Below are positions 9,201 to 17,584 of a stretch of DNA of 64,000 nucleotides, piece after piece. This DNA comes from Kaistia granuli DSM 23481. Lineage in GTDB: Bacteria > Pseudomonadota > Alphaproteobacteria > Rhizobiales > Kaistiaceae. Both the position numbers and the translations under genes were made by a program. Within the stretch, counting starts at the first letter, position 1; each line of letters starts with the position of its first letter. The stretch is from contig NZ_AQYH01000020.1 of assembly GCF_000380505.1 (NCBI RefSeq), positions 62,001 through 126,000 of the forward strand, read 5' to 3'. The notes beneath the pieces are model-generated. The model ran no database searches, was not told the origin of the DNA, and was given only the letters and a program-made list of their open reading frames with translations.

Positions 9201-10144
9201 TGCGCACGCTCTGCCCAAGCCTCAAGGGATTGCCACAGGGCCGCGTGCTCGTTGTTGGCACTATAAGGGATTGCCTCCACACCCTTATGCAGCCATCGTG
9301 CGGTTGCATCGTCGCGGTCCCCCGATTGGAAAGCGTATGCGTTTTCGATTCTTCCCGACGTTTTACGCAAAGCCTCAAGGAGGTACTGCACGGGCGGATC
9401 ATCTGCGGTGTATCCAACGAAGACAACGACATACCTTTCGAGTATCTCGCGAATAAACGATGTTGCCCAACCATCTGATAAGTAGGCGCGGCCAAACTCG
9501 GAACTTGAGAGAACAAACCCGTCGCCCTCCGCGCGAGAATATTCCGGTGTGGATCGCCCATGCAGGTAAACTATTCCATTGATCTCTTTTGGACGCAGAG
9601 GATCTGGCAGTCTCGGAGGTTGCCACGCGTGAAGCTCTCGCCCGCAATCGTCGAAAAGTCGATCGAAGTTAGTCGTTACAAGTTGTACTGCTCCCTCAGG
9701 CGTGGTCGCTAAGTCGAGAAGTATATTGTGAGCAGACAAGTCACATTCGATAGATGGCCTCAGAGCAGAAGCCACGGCCTCTTCGATGTCGCGCGAGGCA
9801 AAGTCCCGTTCCAGGAGGCCGAAAACACGGTCGGCGGAGATGATGCCCGAGACACCGATACGTTTATCGATCTCCTGAGCCTCTTGAATTAACTTGTAGG
9901 CTGGGCTGTTTTGGTCAACGCCAAGTTTGGAGACGACGCTTCGGGCCAATCCAAAAAAATCGGGAAGTTTCGCCCGCGCTCTCGAAACTCCCGCCCCGCA
10001 GAAAAAAATGACACGCCCTTGATCGCGGGCCAGAAGCAGGTCGTCGGGAATTGATGGCCCATCAGCTATGAACCGCAAAAATTCTCGCTCCCTTGTGTTG
10101 AGTCCGGTCTGTCGATTCCACGGCCGGCTAACAGCTTCTCGCAA
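6239..10144 (-). CDS. Very large SIR2-domain protein, probable anti-phage NADase
   Basis: A product of up to 1301 residues. Residues about 42-300 form a prokaryotic SIR2 domain: FFCGAGVS (Gly50-Ser54, NAD binding), LVTTNFD (Asn159, catalytic Asn), YLHG (His195) and VFVGYTADDP (241-250). The remaining 1000 residues are not recognised; they look helical and may be the sensor, as in stand-alone defence sirtuins such as DSR1/DSR2, which deplete NAD on phage infection. Base composition is much lower in GC than around it (23 of 60 bases at 6961-7020). It begins 24 bases after pgm on the same strand. The start is uncertain: TTG at 10144 has no clear ribosome site; TTG at 10078, with AGGGAG nine bases upstream, is an alternative. 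The SIR2 call is firm, defence is inference. Confidence 0.88.
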   Translation of the reverse strand: MREAVSRPWNRQTGLNTREREFLRFIADGPSIPDDLLLARDQGRVIFFCGAGVSRARAKLPDFFGLARSVVSKLGVDQNSPAYKLIQEAQEIDKRIGVSGIISADRVFGLLERDFASRDIEEAVASALRPSIECDLSAHNILLDLATTPEGAVQLVTTNFDRLFDDCGRELHAWQPPRLPDPLRPKEINGIVYLHGRSTPEYSRAEGDGFVLSSSEFGRAYLSDGWATSFIREILERYVVVFVGYTADDPPVQYLLEALRKTSGRIENAYAFQSGDRDDATARWLHKGVEAIPYSANNEHAALWQSLEAWAERAQDPGAWYSKVITAAKRGPTALQPHERGQVAHVVSTYEGVKKFCSGENLPPAEWLCVFDRYRRFAKPGRVSSSSRNGPYIDPFDRYGLDSDSPPNRVDPEDYYAKREAPADAWDAFELNRLDRSRLRDENLAGLRGSWANHSPQLVPRISQLGVWLARVCDQPSAVWWAAHQISLHSSIQAQISWELRRDRIVAQNVRHAWRALFEAWNDVEDDFNHNWYDLAETIEKDGWSSAIIRRISEALRPRISAKSNYWGGPIPPMLDIVPEVEGRLVQIDVEYPKIHLEIIVPDEWCAAVVRASRQNLELALRLENEIGGYGLSHISPIAPDTDRGADSHDRIYGLSAAVIRFTELFSQLLALNRPAASREFSSWPVDDDSIFARLRIWAAGNRRLVSNADFGNIITSLSDSAFWNSYHQRDLLLVIAQRWKKLSGATRKSIELKLLKGPKRWPREKSKDFERRKSFMILERLLWVQQSGCRLSSGTRKSVDLLRESLPEWKPEYGTKAADSLESRGGWVRTDTKYQGLLDNPLWSILSRAQELSGRSTDFLIENAPFAGLAAQRPARAFAALTYAAMRGDFPEWAWQRFLNSEKRKNDKSRLARAIGERLASYPDEQIATIIRPVSDWFRDASASLGTECLATFDRLSRKLVSVLRHFPSDGRSGIVRGSKEPDWTMESINSPSGRIAEALLNDPRKNNLNLGQGFPRDWLDHVEELMLLPDDLGRYALVIFFHNLNWFYAIDPKWSNEHLLPRLRRGDAADYDAAWSGFLWGARTPNTELYMRLKKDMLEFAANPIPSRRSYVEIIAGMILSGWGSVDDERGERCVSNDEMRGLLLKVDDDFRAQILWHAQQWSSEKNENSHEKWADQLSDLLRIWPRQMSARLPNTSARLCELAFSSGNQFPKIAELVLPLLTRIERDHLSLPELRRSGDNMVDRYPRQAMALLHAVLPDNAAAWPYGIEGTLQRIGEADRALNTDERLVELWRRWNAR

Positions 10145-10168
10145 AATCGATTTTTGGCAGTACCGTCT

Positions 10169-11824
10169 TCATCCCGCCCCAAACACCTTCGCCACCACGG
10201 CCCTTGCGTCGGCCTGGATCTGCGCCAGATGGTCGGCGCTGAGGAAACTTTCGGCGTAGATCTTGTAGACTTCCTCCGTGCCGGAGGGGCGGGCGGCGAA
10301 CCAGCCGTTTTCGGTCGTGACCTTGATGCCGCCGATCGAGGCGTCGTTGCCCGGCGCGCGGGTGAGGCGGGCGGTGACCTTTTCGCCGGCGAGCTCGTCG
10401 GCGTCGATCTTCGACGGGTCGAGCTTGCCCAGGATCGCCTTCTGCTCGGATGTCGCTGGGGCGTCGATGCGGGCGTAATAGGACTTGCCCAAATCGGCGG
10501 TGACCGACTGGTAGAGCTGGTTGGGGTCGCCGCCGGTCTTGGCGGTGATCTCGGCCGCGAGCAGGCCGAGGATGATGCCGTCCTTGTCGGTGGTCCAGAC
10601 CGCGCCGTCGCGGCGCAGGAACGAGGCGCCGGCGCTCTCCTCGCCGCCGAAGGCGAGCGAACCGTCGATCAGCCCGGCGCTGAACCATTTGAAGCCGACC
10701 GGCACCTCGACCAGTTTGCGACCCATCTTGGCGACGACGCGGTCGATCATGCCGCTGGAGACGGCCGTCTTGCCGAAGGCACTCGTCTTCTTCCAGTCGG
10801 GCCGGTGGGCGCAGAGATAGGCGATCGAGGCGGCGAGGAACTGGTTCGGGTTCATCAGCCCGCCCGACGGCGTGACGATGCCGTGGCGGTCGGCGTCGGT
10901 ATCGTTGGCGAAGGCGATGTCGAACTTGTCCCGCAGCGCGATCAGCGGCGCCATGGCGGAGGGCGACGAGCAGTCCATGCGGATCTTGCCGTCCCAGTCC
11001 GCCGTCATGAAGGAAAAGGTCGGGTCGACGACGTCGTTCACCACCGTGGCGTCGAGCTTGTAGCGCTCGATCATCGGCTCCCAGTAGCGCACCGCCGCGC
11101 CGCCGAGCGGGTCGATGCCGATCTTCACGCCGGCGCCGCGGATCGCCTCCATGTCGATGACGCTGCCAAGGTCGGCGACATAGGGGGTGATGTAGTCGTA
11201 GCGGCGGATGCAGGCTTCCCCAATGGCGCGCGCATAGGGCAGGCGCTTCACGCCGTCGAGCTTGGCCGCCAGGAACTCGTTCGCCGCCTTGCCGATCCAG
11301 GAGGTGACGTCGACGTCGGCCGGGCCGCCATTCGGGGGATTGTACTTGAAGCCGCCATCATCGGGCGGGTTGTGCGAGGGGCTGATGACGATGCCGTCGG
11401 CGAGGCCCTCGGTGCGGCCGCGGTTATAGGTGAGGATGGCGTGCGAGATCACCGGCGTCGGCGTGTAGCCGAGATGCTCGTCGATCCGCGTCTCGACGCC
11501 GTTGGCCGCCAGCACCTCGATGGCCGAGGCGAGCGCTGCTTCGGAGAGGGCGTGCGTATCCATGCCGATGAAGAGCGGGCCGGTGATGCCGGCATGGCTG
11601 CGATAGAGGCAGACGGCCTGGGTGATCGCCAGGATGTGCCATTCGTTGAAGGCGGAGGAAAACGCCGAGCCGCGATGGCCCGAGGTGCCGAACGCCACCT
11701 TCTGCGTCGGGATCGCCGGATCGGGCGTCTGCGCGAAATAGGCGGTCATCAGGCGCGGGATGTTGGTCAGCAGGGAGCGGGGAACCGGCTTTCCGGCGAG
11801 GGGGCTCAAATGGGTTTCCGACAT
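10169..11824 (-). CDS. pgm: Alpha-D-glucose phosphate-specific phosphoglucomutase
   Basis: A 551-residue cytosolic enzyme interconverting glucose 1-phosphate and glucose 6-phosphate for glycogen, trehalose and polysaccharide synthesis. It is the long E. coli Pgm type, beginning [15 protein letters not shown]. Motifs: GTSGHRGS (46-53), the phosphoserine loop [12 protein letters not shown] (Ser150), metal site DTDADRHG, and the sugar loop [16 protein letters not shown]. Start at 11824 has AGAGAG upstream. The large SIR2 gene follows after 24 bases on the same strand, so read-through into it is likely. Confidence 0.95.
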   Translation of the reverse strand: MSETHLSPLAGKPVPRSLLTNIPRLMTAYFAQTPDPAIPTQKVAFGTSGHRGSAFSSAFNEWHILAITQAVCLYRSHAGITGPLFIGMDTHALSEAALASAIEVLAANGVETRIDEHLGYTPTPVISHAILTYNRGRTEGLADGIVISPSHNPPDDGGFKYNPPNGGPADVDVTSWIGKAANEFLAAKLDGVKRLPYARAIGEACIRRYDYITPYVADLGSVIDMEAIRGAGVKIGIDPLGGAAVRYWEPMIERYKLDATVVNDVVDPTFSFMTADWDGKIRMDCSSPSAMAPLIALRDKFDIAFANDTDADRHGIVTPSGGLMNPNQFLAASIAYLCAHRPDWKKTSAFGKTAVSSGMIDRVVAKMGRKLVEVPVGFKWFSAGLIDGSLAFGGEESAGASFLRRDGAVWTTDKDGIILGLLAAEITAKTGGDPNQLYQSVTADLGKSYYARIDAPATSEQKAILGKLDPSKIDADELAGEKVTARLTRAPGNDASIGGIKVTTENGWFAARPSGTEEVYKIYAESFLSADHLAQIQADARAVVAKVFGAG

Positions 11825-11952
11825 GACGCTCTCTCTGCGATTCCAGACCGATACGGTTGGAGACGAGCATGATCGGCGCCGGCGTCATGAGCAACAGCCG
11901 AATTGCGGGCGTCTGCGGCTGACGCAGCGGCGCGTTTGGCGGGGCGAAGGCG

Positions 11953-12384
11953 TCAGCTGCGCTTCGGCTTCTTGCGGGCAGCGGCCGCGGCCGCGTTGTG
12001 GGCGATCGCCGCGCGGATCAGCGCCGCGAACGCCATCTCGTCGATCGCCTCGCCTTCGTGGATGTCGATGGCGCGGCGGGTGTTGCCCTCGAGGCTCGAA
12101 TTGAACAGGCCGGTGGGGTCGTCGAGCGAGGCGCCCTTGGCGAAGGTCAGCTTGACGGCGTTCTTGTAGGTCTCGCCGGTGCAGAGAATGCCGTCATGCG
12201 ACCAGACGGGGACACCGCGCCATTTCACCTCCTCGACGACGTCGGGATCGGCGGCGTGGATCCAGCGGCGGACGCGGGCGAGCGTCTCGCCCTGCCAGCC
12301 GCCGAGCTCGCGGATCCTGGTGTCGATCTGCCGTGCCGGCGAGGTGAGATCGTCCTCCGCCGTGTCGTCACCGGCTGGCTTCAT
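11953..12384 (-). CDS. DUF1801 domain protein
   Basis: A 143-residue protein of the DUF1801 (YdhG-like) family: TLARVRRWIHAADPDVVEEVKWRGVPVWSHDG is the typical entry motif, followed by AVKLTFAKGASLDDP and NTRRAIDIHEGEAIDE. The family is small and cytosolic, of unknown function. The start is decided by the ribosome binding site: AGGAGG touches an ATG at 12390 but lies six bases before the ATG at 12384, so the second ATG is the real start. A second DUF1801 gene sits just upstream on the same strand, 36 bases away. Confidence 0.85.
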   Translation of the reverse strand: MKPAGDDTAEDDLTSPARQIDTRIRELGGWQGETLARVRRWIHAADPDVVEEVKWRGVPVWSHDGILCTGETYKNAVKLTFAKGASLDDPTGLFNSSLEGNTRRAIDIHEGEAIDEMAFAALIRAAIAHNAAAAAARKKPKRS

Positions 12385-12420
12385 GGTCATCCTCCTGGAT
12401 CGATTGCGTTCGTCGCGGGC

Positions 12421-12888
12421 TTACATCTTTTCGCCGGGCAGTCGGCTGGCCTGGACTACCCAGGCCTCGAACCGGGCCGCGTCGAAGGGCTTGTCCTCGT
12501 GGATGTCGAGATAGCGCACATCCTTCTGCTTCGACGGCCCGGGCGGAACGGGATCGAGCGCGGCGCCGCGGAAAAAGGCGACCTTGACGTATCGGGTCAT
12601 GCAGTGGAGGCCGAGGAACCAGCCGTCACCCTCGACGCCATAAAGCGGCGAGTTCCATTTGACCGCCTTCTGCACATTGGGAACGGCGCGCGTGATGATC
12701 GCGTCGAGCCGCCGGCCGAGGTCGCTTTTCCAGCCCGGCATGGCGGCGATATAGGCCTGCACCGGTTCGTCGCCATAGCCCTTGGCGATCTGCGGGTTGC
12801 CGCCGGCAAGCAGTTTCGGCTGTCCCGTCGGGGTTCCGTCGTCCTCGGTCGGGGCTGCTTTCGGCGTCCTGGCCATCCTTCCGGTCAT
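12421..12888 (-). CDS. DUF1801 domain protein
   Basis: A 155-residue paralogue of its downstream neighbour. The core reads DLGRRLDAIITRAVPNVQ, then KAVKWNSPLYGVEGDGWFLG, VKVAFFRGAALDPVPPG and VRYLDIHEDKPFD, all typical of DUF1801. The N-terminal 40 residues are a low-complexity linker. GGGAG seven bases before the ATG supports the start at 12888. Probably cotranscribed with the gene ending at 11953. Cytosolic; function unknown. Confidence 0.85.
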   Translation of the reverse strand: MTGRMARTPKAAPTEDDGTPTGQPKLLAGGNPQIAKGYGDEPVQAYIAAMPGWKSDLGRRLDAIITRAVPNVQKAVKWNSPLYGVEGDGWFLGLHCMTRYVKVAFFRGAALDPVPPGPSKQKDVRYLDIHEDKPFDAARFEAWVVQASRLPGEKM

Positions 12889-12968
12889 GCGTGCGCTCCC
12901 GTCTCAGGTTCTCGAAGTCGGCGCGGGGATCCTAGCGTCCCAACGCCGGAACGGCCAAGTCGGTTCAG

Positions 12969-14246
12969 CTAGTCCGTCTTGCGGAAGGTCAGCCCATGCT
13001 CGACCGCCGCCTTGCCGAACTTGCCGCGCACCTTGTCGATCGCCGCCTCGGCCCTGGCGCGCTTGGCGGCGGCGGGATCGACGAGGTCGTCGGGATCGGC
13101 GAGCTGCGGATCGGAGAAATCCGACACCTGGACGCCGATCAGCCGGTAGGTGGTGCCGTCCGTCTCATGCGCCAGAAGCTGTTCGGCGGTTCGAAAGATG
13201 CGGTCGGCGAGGCGGGTCGGGTCGGCCAGCTGGCGCGAGCGGGTGCGTAGCTTGAAATCGGCCGACTTCAATTTCAGCGTGACGTTCGAGGCGGCGAGCT
13301 CCGCCCGTTTCAGCCGGGCTGAGACTTTCTCCGACAAACGGCGCAGGATCGACCGCAGGGTCGCGAGATCGGCGAGGTCGTGCTCGAACGTCGTCTCGGC
13401 GCCGATCGATTTCGCCTCGTGCCGGGGCTCGACGACGCGGCGGTCGTCGGCGCGGGCAAGCCGTGCCAGTCGTAGTCCCATGACGCCGTAGCGCTTGGCG
13501 AGATCGCTCTCCTCCATCCGCTGCAACTGGCCGATCGACTTGATGCCGCCTTCGGCCAGCTTCGCCTCCAGCGCCTTGCCGACGCCCCAGATCATGCTGA
13601 CCGGCTTGTCGGCCAGGAAGGCGAGCGCCTCGGCGCGGCCGATGACCGAGAAGCCGCGCGGCTTGTCGAGGTCGGAGGCGATCTTGGCCAGGAACTTGTT
13701 GAAGGAGAGGCCGACCGAGATGGTGATGCCGATCTCCTGTTCGACCCGGCGGGCGAAGCGGGCAATCGTCAGCGCCGGCGGCGCGCCGTGCAGCCGCTCC
13801 GTGCCGGAGAGATCGAGGAAGGCCTCGTCGATCGAGATCGGCTCGACCAGGGGCGTCAGTTCCTGCATCATCGTGCGGATCTGCTGGCCGACGGCGACAT
13901 ATTTCTCCATGTTCGGCCGAATCACGGTGGCGTCCGGGCAGAGCTCCAGCGCCTTGAACATCGGCATCGCCGAGCGGACGCCGTGGATGCGGGCAATGTA
14001 GCAGCAGGTCGAGACGACGCCGCGCTTGGCGCCGCCGATGATCACCGGCTTGTCGGCCAGGCTCGGGTCGTCGCGCTTCTCGATCGAGGCGTAGAAGGCG
14101 TCGCAATCGACATGGGTGATGGCGAGCGCGCCAAGCTCGGGATGCGACGCCACGCGCGGGCTGCCGCAGGCGCGGCATCGATTGCCGGAGGCGGGAGTCA
14201 GGCAATCGCGGCAGAAGCCGGCGAGGGTGGTGGCAGCGGTCGACAT
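12969..14246 (-). CDS. dinB: DNA polymerase IV with N-terminal zinc-finger-like motif
   Basis: A 425-residue Y-family translesion polymerase. The palm motifs [19 protein letters not shown] and [12 protein letters not shown] carry the metal-binding acidic residues; the helix-hairpin region ([17 protein letters not shown]) and little-finger domain (about 260-370) follow. Before the catalytic core lie about 40 extra residues with two cysteine pairs (FCRDC and NRCRAC), a likely zinc knuckle. The ATG at 14246 is preferred over a TTG seven codons upstream. In the C-terminal tail no canonical QL(S/D)LF clamp motif was seen. Divergent from gatCA. Confidence 0.93.
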   Translation of the reverse strand: MSTAATTLAGFCRDCLTPASGNRCRACGSPRVASHPELGALAITHVDCDAFYASIEKRDDPSLADKPVIIGGAKRGVVSTCCYIARIHGVRSAMPMFKALELCPDATVIRPNMEKYVAVGQQIRTMMQELTPLVEPISIDEAFLDLSGTERLHGAPPALTIARFARRVEQEIGITISVGLSFNKFLAKIASDLDKPRGFSVIGRAEALAFLADKPVSMIWGVGKALEAKLAEGGIKSIGQLQRMEESDLAKRYGVMGLRLARLARADDRRVVEPRHEAKSIGAETTFEHDLADLATLRSILRRLSEKVSARLKRAELAASNVTLKLKSADFKLRTRSRQLADPTRLADRIFRTAEQLLAHETDGTTYRLIGVQVSDFSDPQLADPDDLVDPAAAKRARAEAAIDKVRGKFGKAAVEHGLTFRKTD

Positions 14247-14463
14247 GGCGGTCCGAATACGGCGCAATGCCGCGAGAGCTCAGGTTAGCTGCCCGCTGGC
14301 GGCGCTGCAATTCGTTCTTGGTTTGTGCCGGAAGGTCTCCGCGCAATAGTCGGTAGGCCGAGCCTGTTCAGTTGCGGTGCGGCGAGGGCGGGTGATATAG
14401 CGGGCGGATCATTTCCGCCGCGTGCCGGCGCATCCAACCGGTTCTTGCCAAAGGGTTCTCGCC

Positions 14464-14751
14464 ATGTCCGTCGACATCGCCACCGTCAAGCGGGTCGCTC
14501 ATCTCGCCCGGATCGCTGTCACCGAGGAGGAAGCCGCTTCCTTCCAGGGCGAGATCAACGCCATTCTCGGTTTCGCCGAGCAATTGAACGAGGTCGATGT
14601 CGAGGGCGTCGAGCCGCTGACCTCCGTCGTCGCGCAGACCATGAAGAAGCGCGAGGATGTCGTGACCGACGGCTTCTACGCCGACCGTGTCGTCGCCAAT
14701 GCGCCGGTCTCGGACGACGATTTCTTCGTCGTGCCCAAGGTCGTCGAGTGA
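14464..14751 (+). CDS. gatC: Asp/Glu-tRNA amidotransferase subunit C
   Basis: A 95-residue GatC, the small subunit that stabilises the GatCAB complex converting misacylated Glu-tRNA(Gln) and Asp-tRNA(Asn) to the correct amide. The sequence starts [17 protein letters not shown] and holds the family pattern VEPLTSV in the middle, with the acidic C-terminus [12 protein letters not shown]. It precedes gatA by 86 bases; gatB is not in this window. Alphaproteobacteria usually need this route because they lack GlnRS and/or AsnRS. Confidence 0.95.
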   Translation: MSVDIATVKRVAHLARIAVTEEEAASFQGEINAILGFAEQLNEVDVEGVEPLTSVVAQTMKKREDVVTDGFYADRVVANAPVSDDDFFVVPKVVE

Positions 14752-14837
14752 CCGCCTGACGCCGACTTTTCCGAAGAGGGCGCGAGCGTCCTCAGCACGG
14801 TGACGCCGCTCACCGCTTCCGCCTCCTGACCCTCGAG

Positions 14838-16325
14838 ATGCCGATGTCTTCGACAGACCTGACCAGCCTGACCATTGCCGAAATCCGCGACGGACTGTCG
14901 GCCAAGGCCTTTTCCGCCACCGAGCTGACCAAGGCCTATCTCGCCTCGATGGAGGCGGCCCGTTCGCTGAACGCCTATATCGTCGAGACGCCGGAGCAGG
15001 CGCTGACCATGGCGGCCGCCTCCGACGAGCGGCTGGCGAAGGGCGAGGCGCGCGCGCTCGAAGGCGTGCCGCTCGGCATCAAGGACCTGTTCGCGACCGA
15101 AGGCGTCCACACCCAGGCGGCGTCGCACATCCTCGACCAGTTCAAGCCGAACTATGAATCGACCGTCACCGCCAATCTCTGGAACGACGGCGCCGTCATG
15201 CTCGGCAAGCTGAACATGGACGAGTTCGCCATGGGCTCGTCGAACGAGACGTCCTATTACGGCCCGGTCGTCAATCCCTGGCGCAAGGAAGGCTCCAACG
15301 CGCCGCTGGTTCCCGGTGGCTCCTCGGGCGGCTCGGCGGCAGCCGTTGCCGCGCGTCTCTGCGCCGGCGCGACCGCGACCGATACCGGCGGCTCGATCCG
15401 CCAGCCGGCCGCCTTCACCGGCACCGTCGGCATCAAGCCGACCTATGGCCGCTGCTCGCGCTGGGGCACGGTCGCCTTCGCCTCCTCGCTTGACCAGGCC
15501 GGTCCGATCGCCCGCACCGTGCGCGACGCGGCCATCCTGCTGAAGTCGATGGCATCGGTCGACGAGAAGGACACGACGTCGGTCGATGTCCCGGTCGGTG
15601 ACTACGAGGGCGCGGTCGGCCAGTCGGTCAAGGGGCTGCGCATCGGCATTCCGCGCGAATATCGCCTCGACGGAATGTCGGACGAGATCGAGGCGCTCTG
15701 GCAGCAGGGCATCGCCTGGCTGAAGGAAGCCGGCGCCGAGATCGTCGACATCTCGCTGCCGCACACGAAATACGCCCTGCCGGCCTATTACATCGTGGCG
15801 CCCGCCGAGGCTTCGTCGAACCTGGCGCGCTATGATGGCGTCCGCTACGGCCTGCGGGTTCCGGGCGACGACATCGCCTCGATGTACGAGAACACCCGCT
15901 CGGCCGGCTTCGGTCACGAGGTGAAGCGTCGAATCCTGATCGGCACCTATGTGCTGTCGGCCGGCTATTACGACGCCTACTACGTCCGCGCCCAGCGCAT
16001 CCGCACCCTGATCAAGCGCGATTTCGATCTCGCCTTCGCCGCCGGTGTCGATGCCGTGCTGACGCCGGCAACGCCGTCCGCCGCCTTCGGACTCGCCGAA
16101 ATGGCCACGGCCTCGCCGGTCGAGATGTACCTGAACGACATCTTCACGGTCACGGTCAACATGGCAGGCCTTCCCGGCCTCGCCGTTCCGGCCGGTCTCG
16201 ACAAGGCCAAGCTGCCGCTCGGCCTGCAGCTGATCGGTCGCCCGTTCGAGGAAGAGACGCTGTTCCGCCTCGGCCAGGTGATCGAGGACGCCGCCGGTAG
16301 CTTCGCACCGTCGAAGTGGTGGTGA
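14838..16325 (+). CDS. gatA: Asp/Glu-tRNA amidotransferase subunit A
   Basis: A 495-residue amidase-signature enzyme, the glutaminase subunit of GatCAB. The Ser-cisSer-Lys triad is visible: Lys82 in [10 protein letters not shown], the cis-Ser in [15 protein letters not shown] (Ser162), and the nucleophile Ser186 in [10 protein letters not shown]. Length is normal for GatA. Start at 14838; an in-frame ATG two codons later is possible. A chorismate mutase gene follows seven bases after the stop, so the three genes likely form one operon. Confidence 0.95.
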   Translation: MPMSSTDLTSLTIAEIRDGLSAKAFSATELTKAYLASMEAARSLNAYIVETPEQALTMAAASDERLAKGEARALEGVPLGIKDLFATEGVHTQAASHILDQFKPNYESTVTANLWNDGAVMLGKLNMDEFAMGSSNETSYYGPVVNPWRKEGSNAPLVPGGSSGGSAAAVAARLCAGATATDTGGSIRQPAAFTGTVGIKPTYGRCSRWGTVAFASSLDQAGPIARTVRDAAILLKSMASVDEKDTTSVDVPVGDYEGAVGQSVKGLRIGIPREYRLDGMSDEIEALWQQGIAWLKEAGAEIVDISLPHTKYALPAYYIVAPAEASSNLARYDGVRYGLRVPGDDIASMYENTRSAGFGHEVKRRILIGTYVLSAGYYDAYYVRAQRIRTLIKRDFDLAFAAGVDAVLTPATPSAAFGLAEMATASPVEMYLNDIFTVTVNMAGLPGLAVPAGLDKAKLPLGLQLIGRPFEEETLFRLGQVIEDAAGSFAPSKWW

Positions 16326-16332
16326 TGCCGTC

Positions 16333-16638
16333 ATGACGCGTACACCGGCCGAGTGCGTGACCAAGAGCGATATCCGTACCGAGATCGATCGGCTGGATGC
16401 CGAGCTGGTCGCGGTGCTGGCGGAGCGGTTCGGCTATGTGCGCCGGATGGCGGAGATCAAGTCGTCGCCGGAAGAGGCACTGGTGCCCGAGCGGGTTGAC
16501 GAAGTGCTCGACCGGGTGGCGGCCGCGGCGGTCGAGGCAGGTCTCGACGAGGAGCTGGCGCGCGATCTCTGGCGCCGCCTGATCGAATGGAACATCGACT
16601 ATGAGCGGCGCACGATCGCGGCGCGGCTCGGGCTGTAG
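16333..16638 (+). CDS. AroQ-type chorismate mutase
   Basis: A 101-residue all-helical chorismate mutase of the AroQ class: the first helix reads RTEIDRLDAELVAVLAER with the conserved Arg and Asp, then FGYVRRMAEIK (the substrate-binding Arg/Lys), and the last helix has LWRRLIEWNIDYE. It would turn chorismate into prephenate in the cytosol for Phe/Tyr synthesis. Stand-alone members are close to isochorismate-pyruvate lyases, so a lyase role cannot be excluded. It follows gatA by seven bases. No signal peptide, so not the secreted type. Confidence 0.85.
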   Translation: MTRTPAECVTKSDIRTEIDRLDAELVAVLAERFGYVRRMAEIKSSPEEALVPERVDEVLDRVAAAAVEAGLDEELARDLWRRLIEWNIDYERRTIAARLGL

Positions 16639-16677
16639 CGCCTTCGGGATCGCTTTGACGGCAGTCGATGATTGGAG

Positions 16678-16705
16678 GAACCGGCGGGCCATGGCCCGCC
16701 GGTTC
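16678..16705. terminator. Perfect 28-base palindrome, terminator between convergent genes
   Basis: The 28 bases at 16678-16705 (GAACCGGCGGGCC then its complement) are a perfect palindrome followed on the plus strand by TCGTTTC. It lies between the chorismate mutase gene and the convergent YjhX-like gene and probably ends the gatCA transcript. Confidence 0.65.
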
Positions 16706-16710
16706 TCGTT

Positions 16711-16968
16711 TCAGCGGTTGTTCAATTGCGCGCGCACGGCGTCCAGCCCGGCCCGCGTGATGCGATAGGGCGCGCCGCCGTTCGAGGCGATCATGCGCCG
16801 GCGCTTCAGGCGCAGGAACAGATCCAGCGTGCAATCAGAGAGGATCCAGCCCTCGCGGGTCGCACAGTCGACCGTCGTGATGCGGCCGGAATCGTCCTTG
16901 TAATGACGGATGGTCGCGCCCTGGGCCAGCGCATGCAGGATGCGCTGCTCGAGTTTCGAGACATTCAT
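16711..16968 (-). CDS. YjhX family (UPF0386) protein
   Basis: An 85-residue protein, the same length as E. coli YjhX, starting [21 protein letters not shown] winged-helix-like fold is likely: the first helix is followed by [16 protein letters not shown] and [19 protein letters not shown], then [16 protein letters not shown]. YjhX is annotated as the toxin of a toxin-antitoxin pair with YjhQ in E. coli. No YjhQ-like acetyltransferase gene lies next to it here, so a toxin role is unproven. The ATG at 16968 is chosen over an upstream TTG because it gives the usual length. Confidence 0.82.
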   Translation of the reverse strand: MNVSKLEQRILHALAQGATIRHYKDDSGRITTVDCATREGWILSDCTLDLFLRLKRRRMIASNGGAPYRITRAGLDAVRAQLNNR

Positions 16969-17217
16969 GGGAAAGTTCGTTCCGATATCGGTGATCAAAG
17001 CCGCAGCAAAGCGGGCCGCGCAGCGAAGTCGCGCGCGGGCTTTTGACCCTGCCTAACGGGGGCAGGGGATCACCGGGACTGAAGCGAACGGAACATCCAA
17101 ACTCCTGAGGAACGCGGCTTACATATATGTATCATGCCGTAGCGACAAGCCTATACCGGCCGTCCGATACCGGCTTGCGGCGGATTGTTGCCGCGAGGCA
17201 ACGCCGGAGGGAGAGCT

Positions 17218-17526
17218 ATGGTGGAGATATCGGCCGGAACGGCAGCCCATTTTCGCGCGTCGCTGGACGCGCCGGAGCCGCCAGAGGGATTGTCGGCGCC
17301 GATCGCCGCGCTCTGGCATCTGGAGAAGGGAAACTGGGAGGCCGCGCACGCCCTGGTCCAGGACGACGAGAGCCGGGCCGGCGCCTGGGTCCATGCCCAC
17401 ATCCATCGGATCGAGGGGGATCACTGGAACGCGCGCTACTGGTACGGACGCGCCGGGCAACCGGCCGGCGAGGGCGATCCCGACAGGGAGCGGGCGGCGA
17501 TCCTGCTGGCGCTGATGCCAAGTTGA
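17218..17526 (+). CDS. Small protein with helical-repeat look, unknown function
   Basis: A 102-residue protein without signal peptide. The core reads PIAALWHLEKGNWEAAHALVQDDESRAGAWVHAHIHRIEGDHWNARYWYGRAG, a pattern of two short helical pairs with W-x-A positions that resembles one TPR/Sel1-like unit; similar short proteins are common in Hyphomicrobiales, function unknown. GGAGGGAGAGCT before the ATG gives a firm start. It converges on the porin gene. Confidence 0.78.
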   Translation: MVEISAGTAAHFRASLDAPEPPEGLSAPIAALWHLEKGNWEAAHALVQDDESRAGAWVHAHIHRIEGDHWNARYWYGRAGQPAGEGDPDRERAAILLALMPS

Positions 17527-17528
17527 AA

Positions 17529-17557
17529 CAAAAGCCCGGCGGATTGCGCCGCCGGGC
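17529..17557 (-). terminator. Rho-independent terminator of the porin gene
   Basis: GCCCGGCGG (17534-17542) pairs with CCGCCGGGC (17549-17557). Read on the minus strand the stem is followed by TTTTGTTT, so it terminates the porin transcript coming from 17585. On the plus strand it could also end the convergent small gene, though without a T-run. Confidence 0.8.
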
Positions 17558-17584
17558 CATGTTGGTTCGCGGTCTGGCTGCAGC

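Noticed and set aside
10154-11872. A 572-codon plus-strand frame opposite pgm
   Set aside because: Antisense to pgm, whose motifs are intact; the plus-strand product has no recognisable motif.
14247-14267. TTG at 14267 as start of dinB
   Set aside because: It adds only seven residues and has no ribosome site; the ATG at 14246 is simpler.
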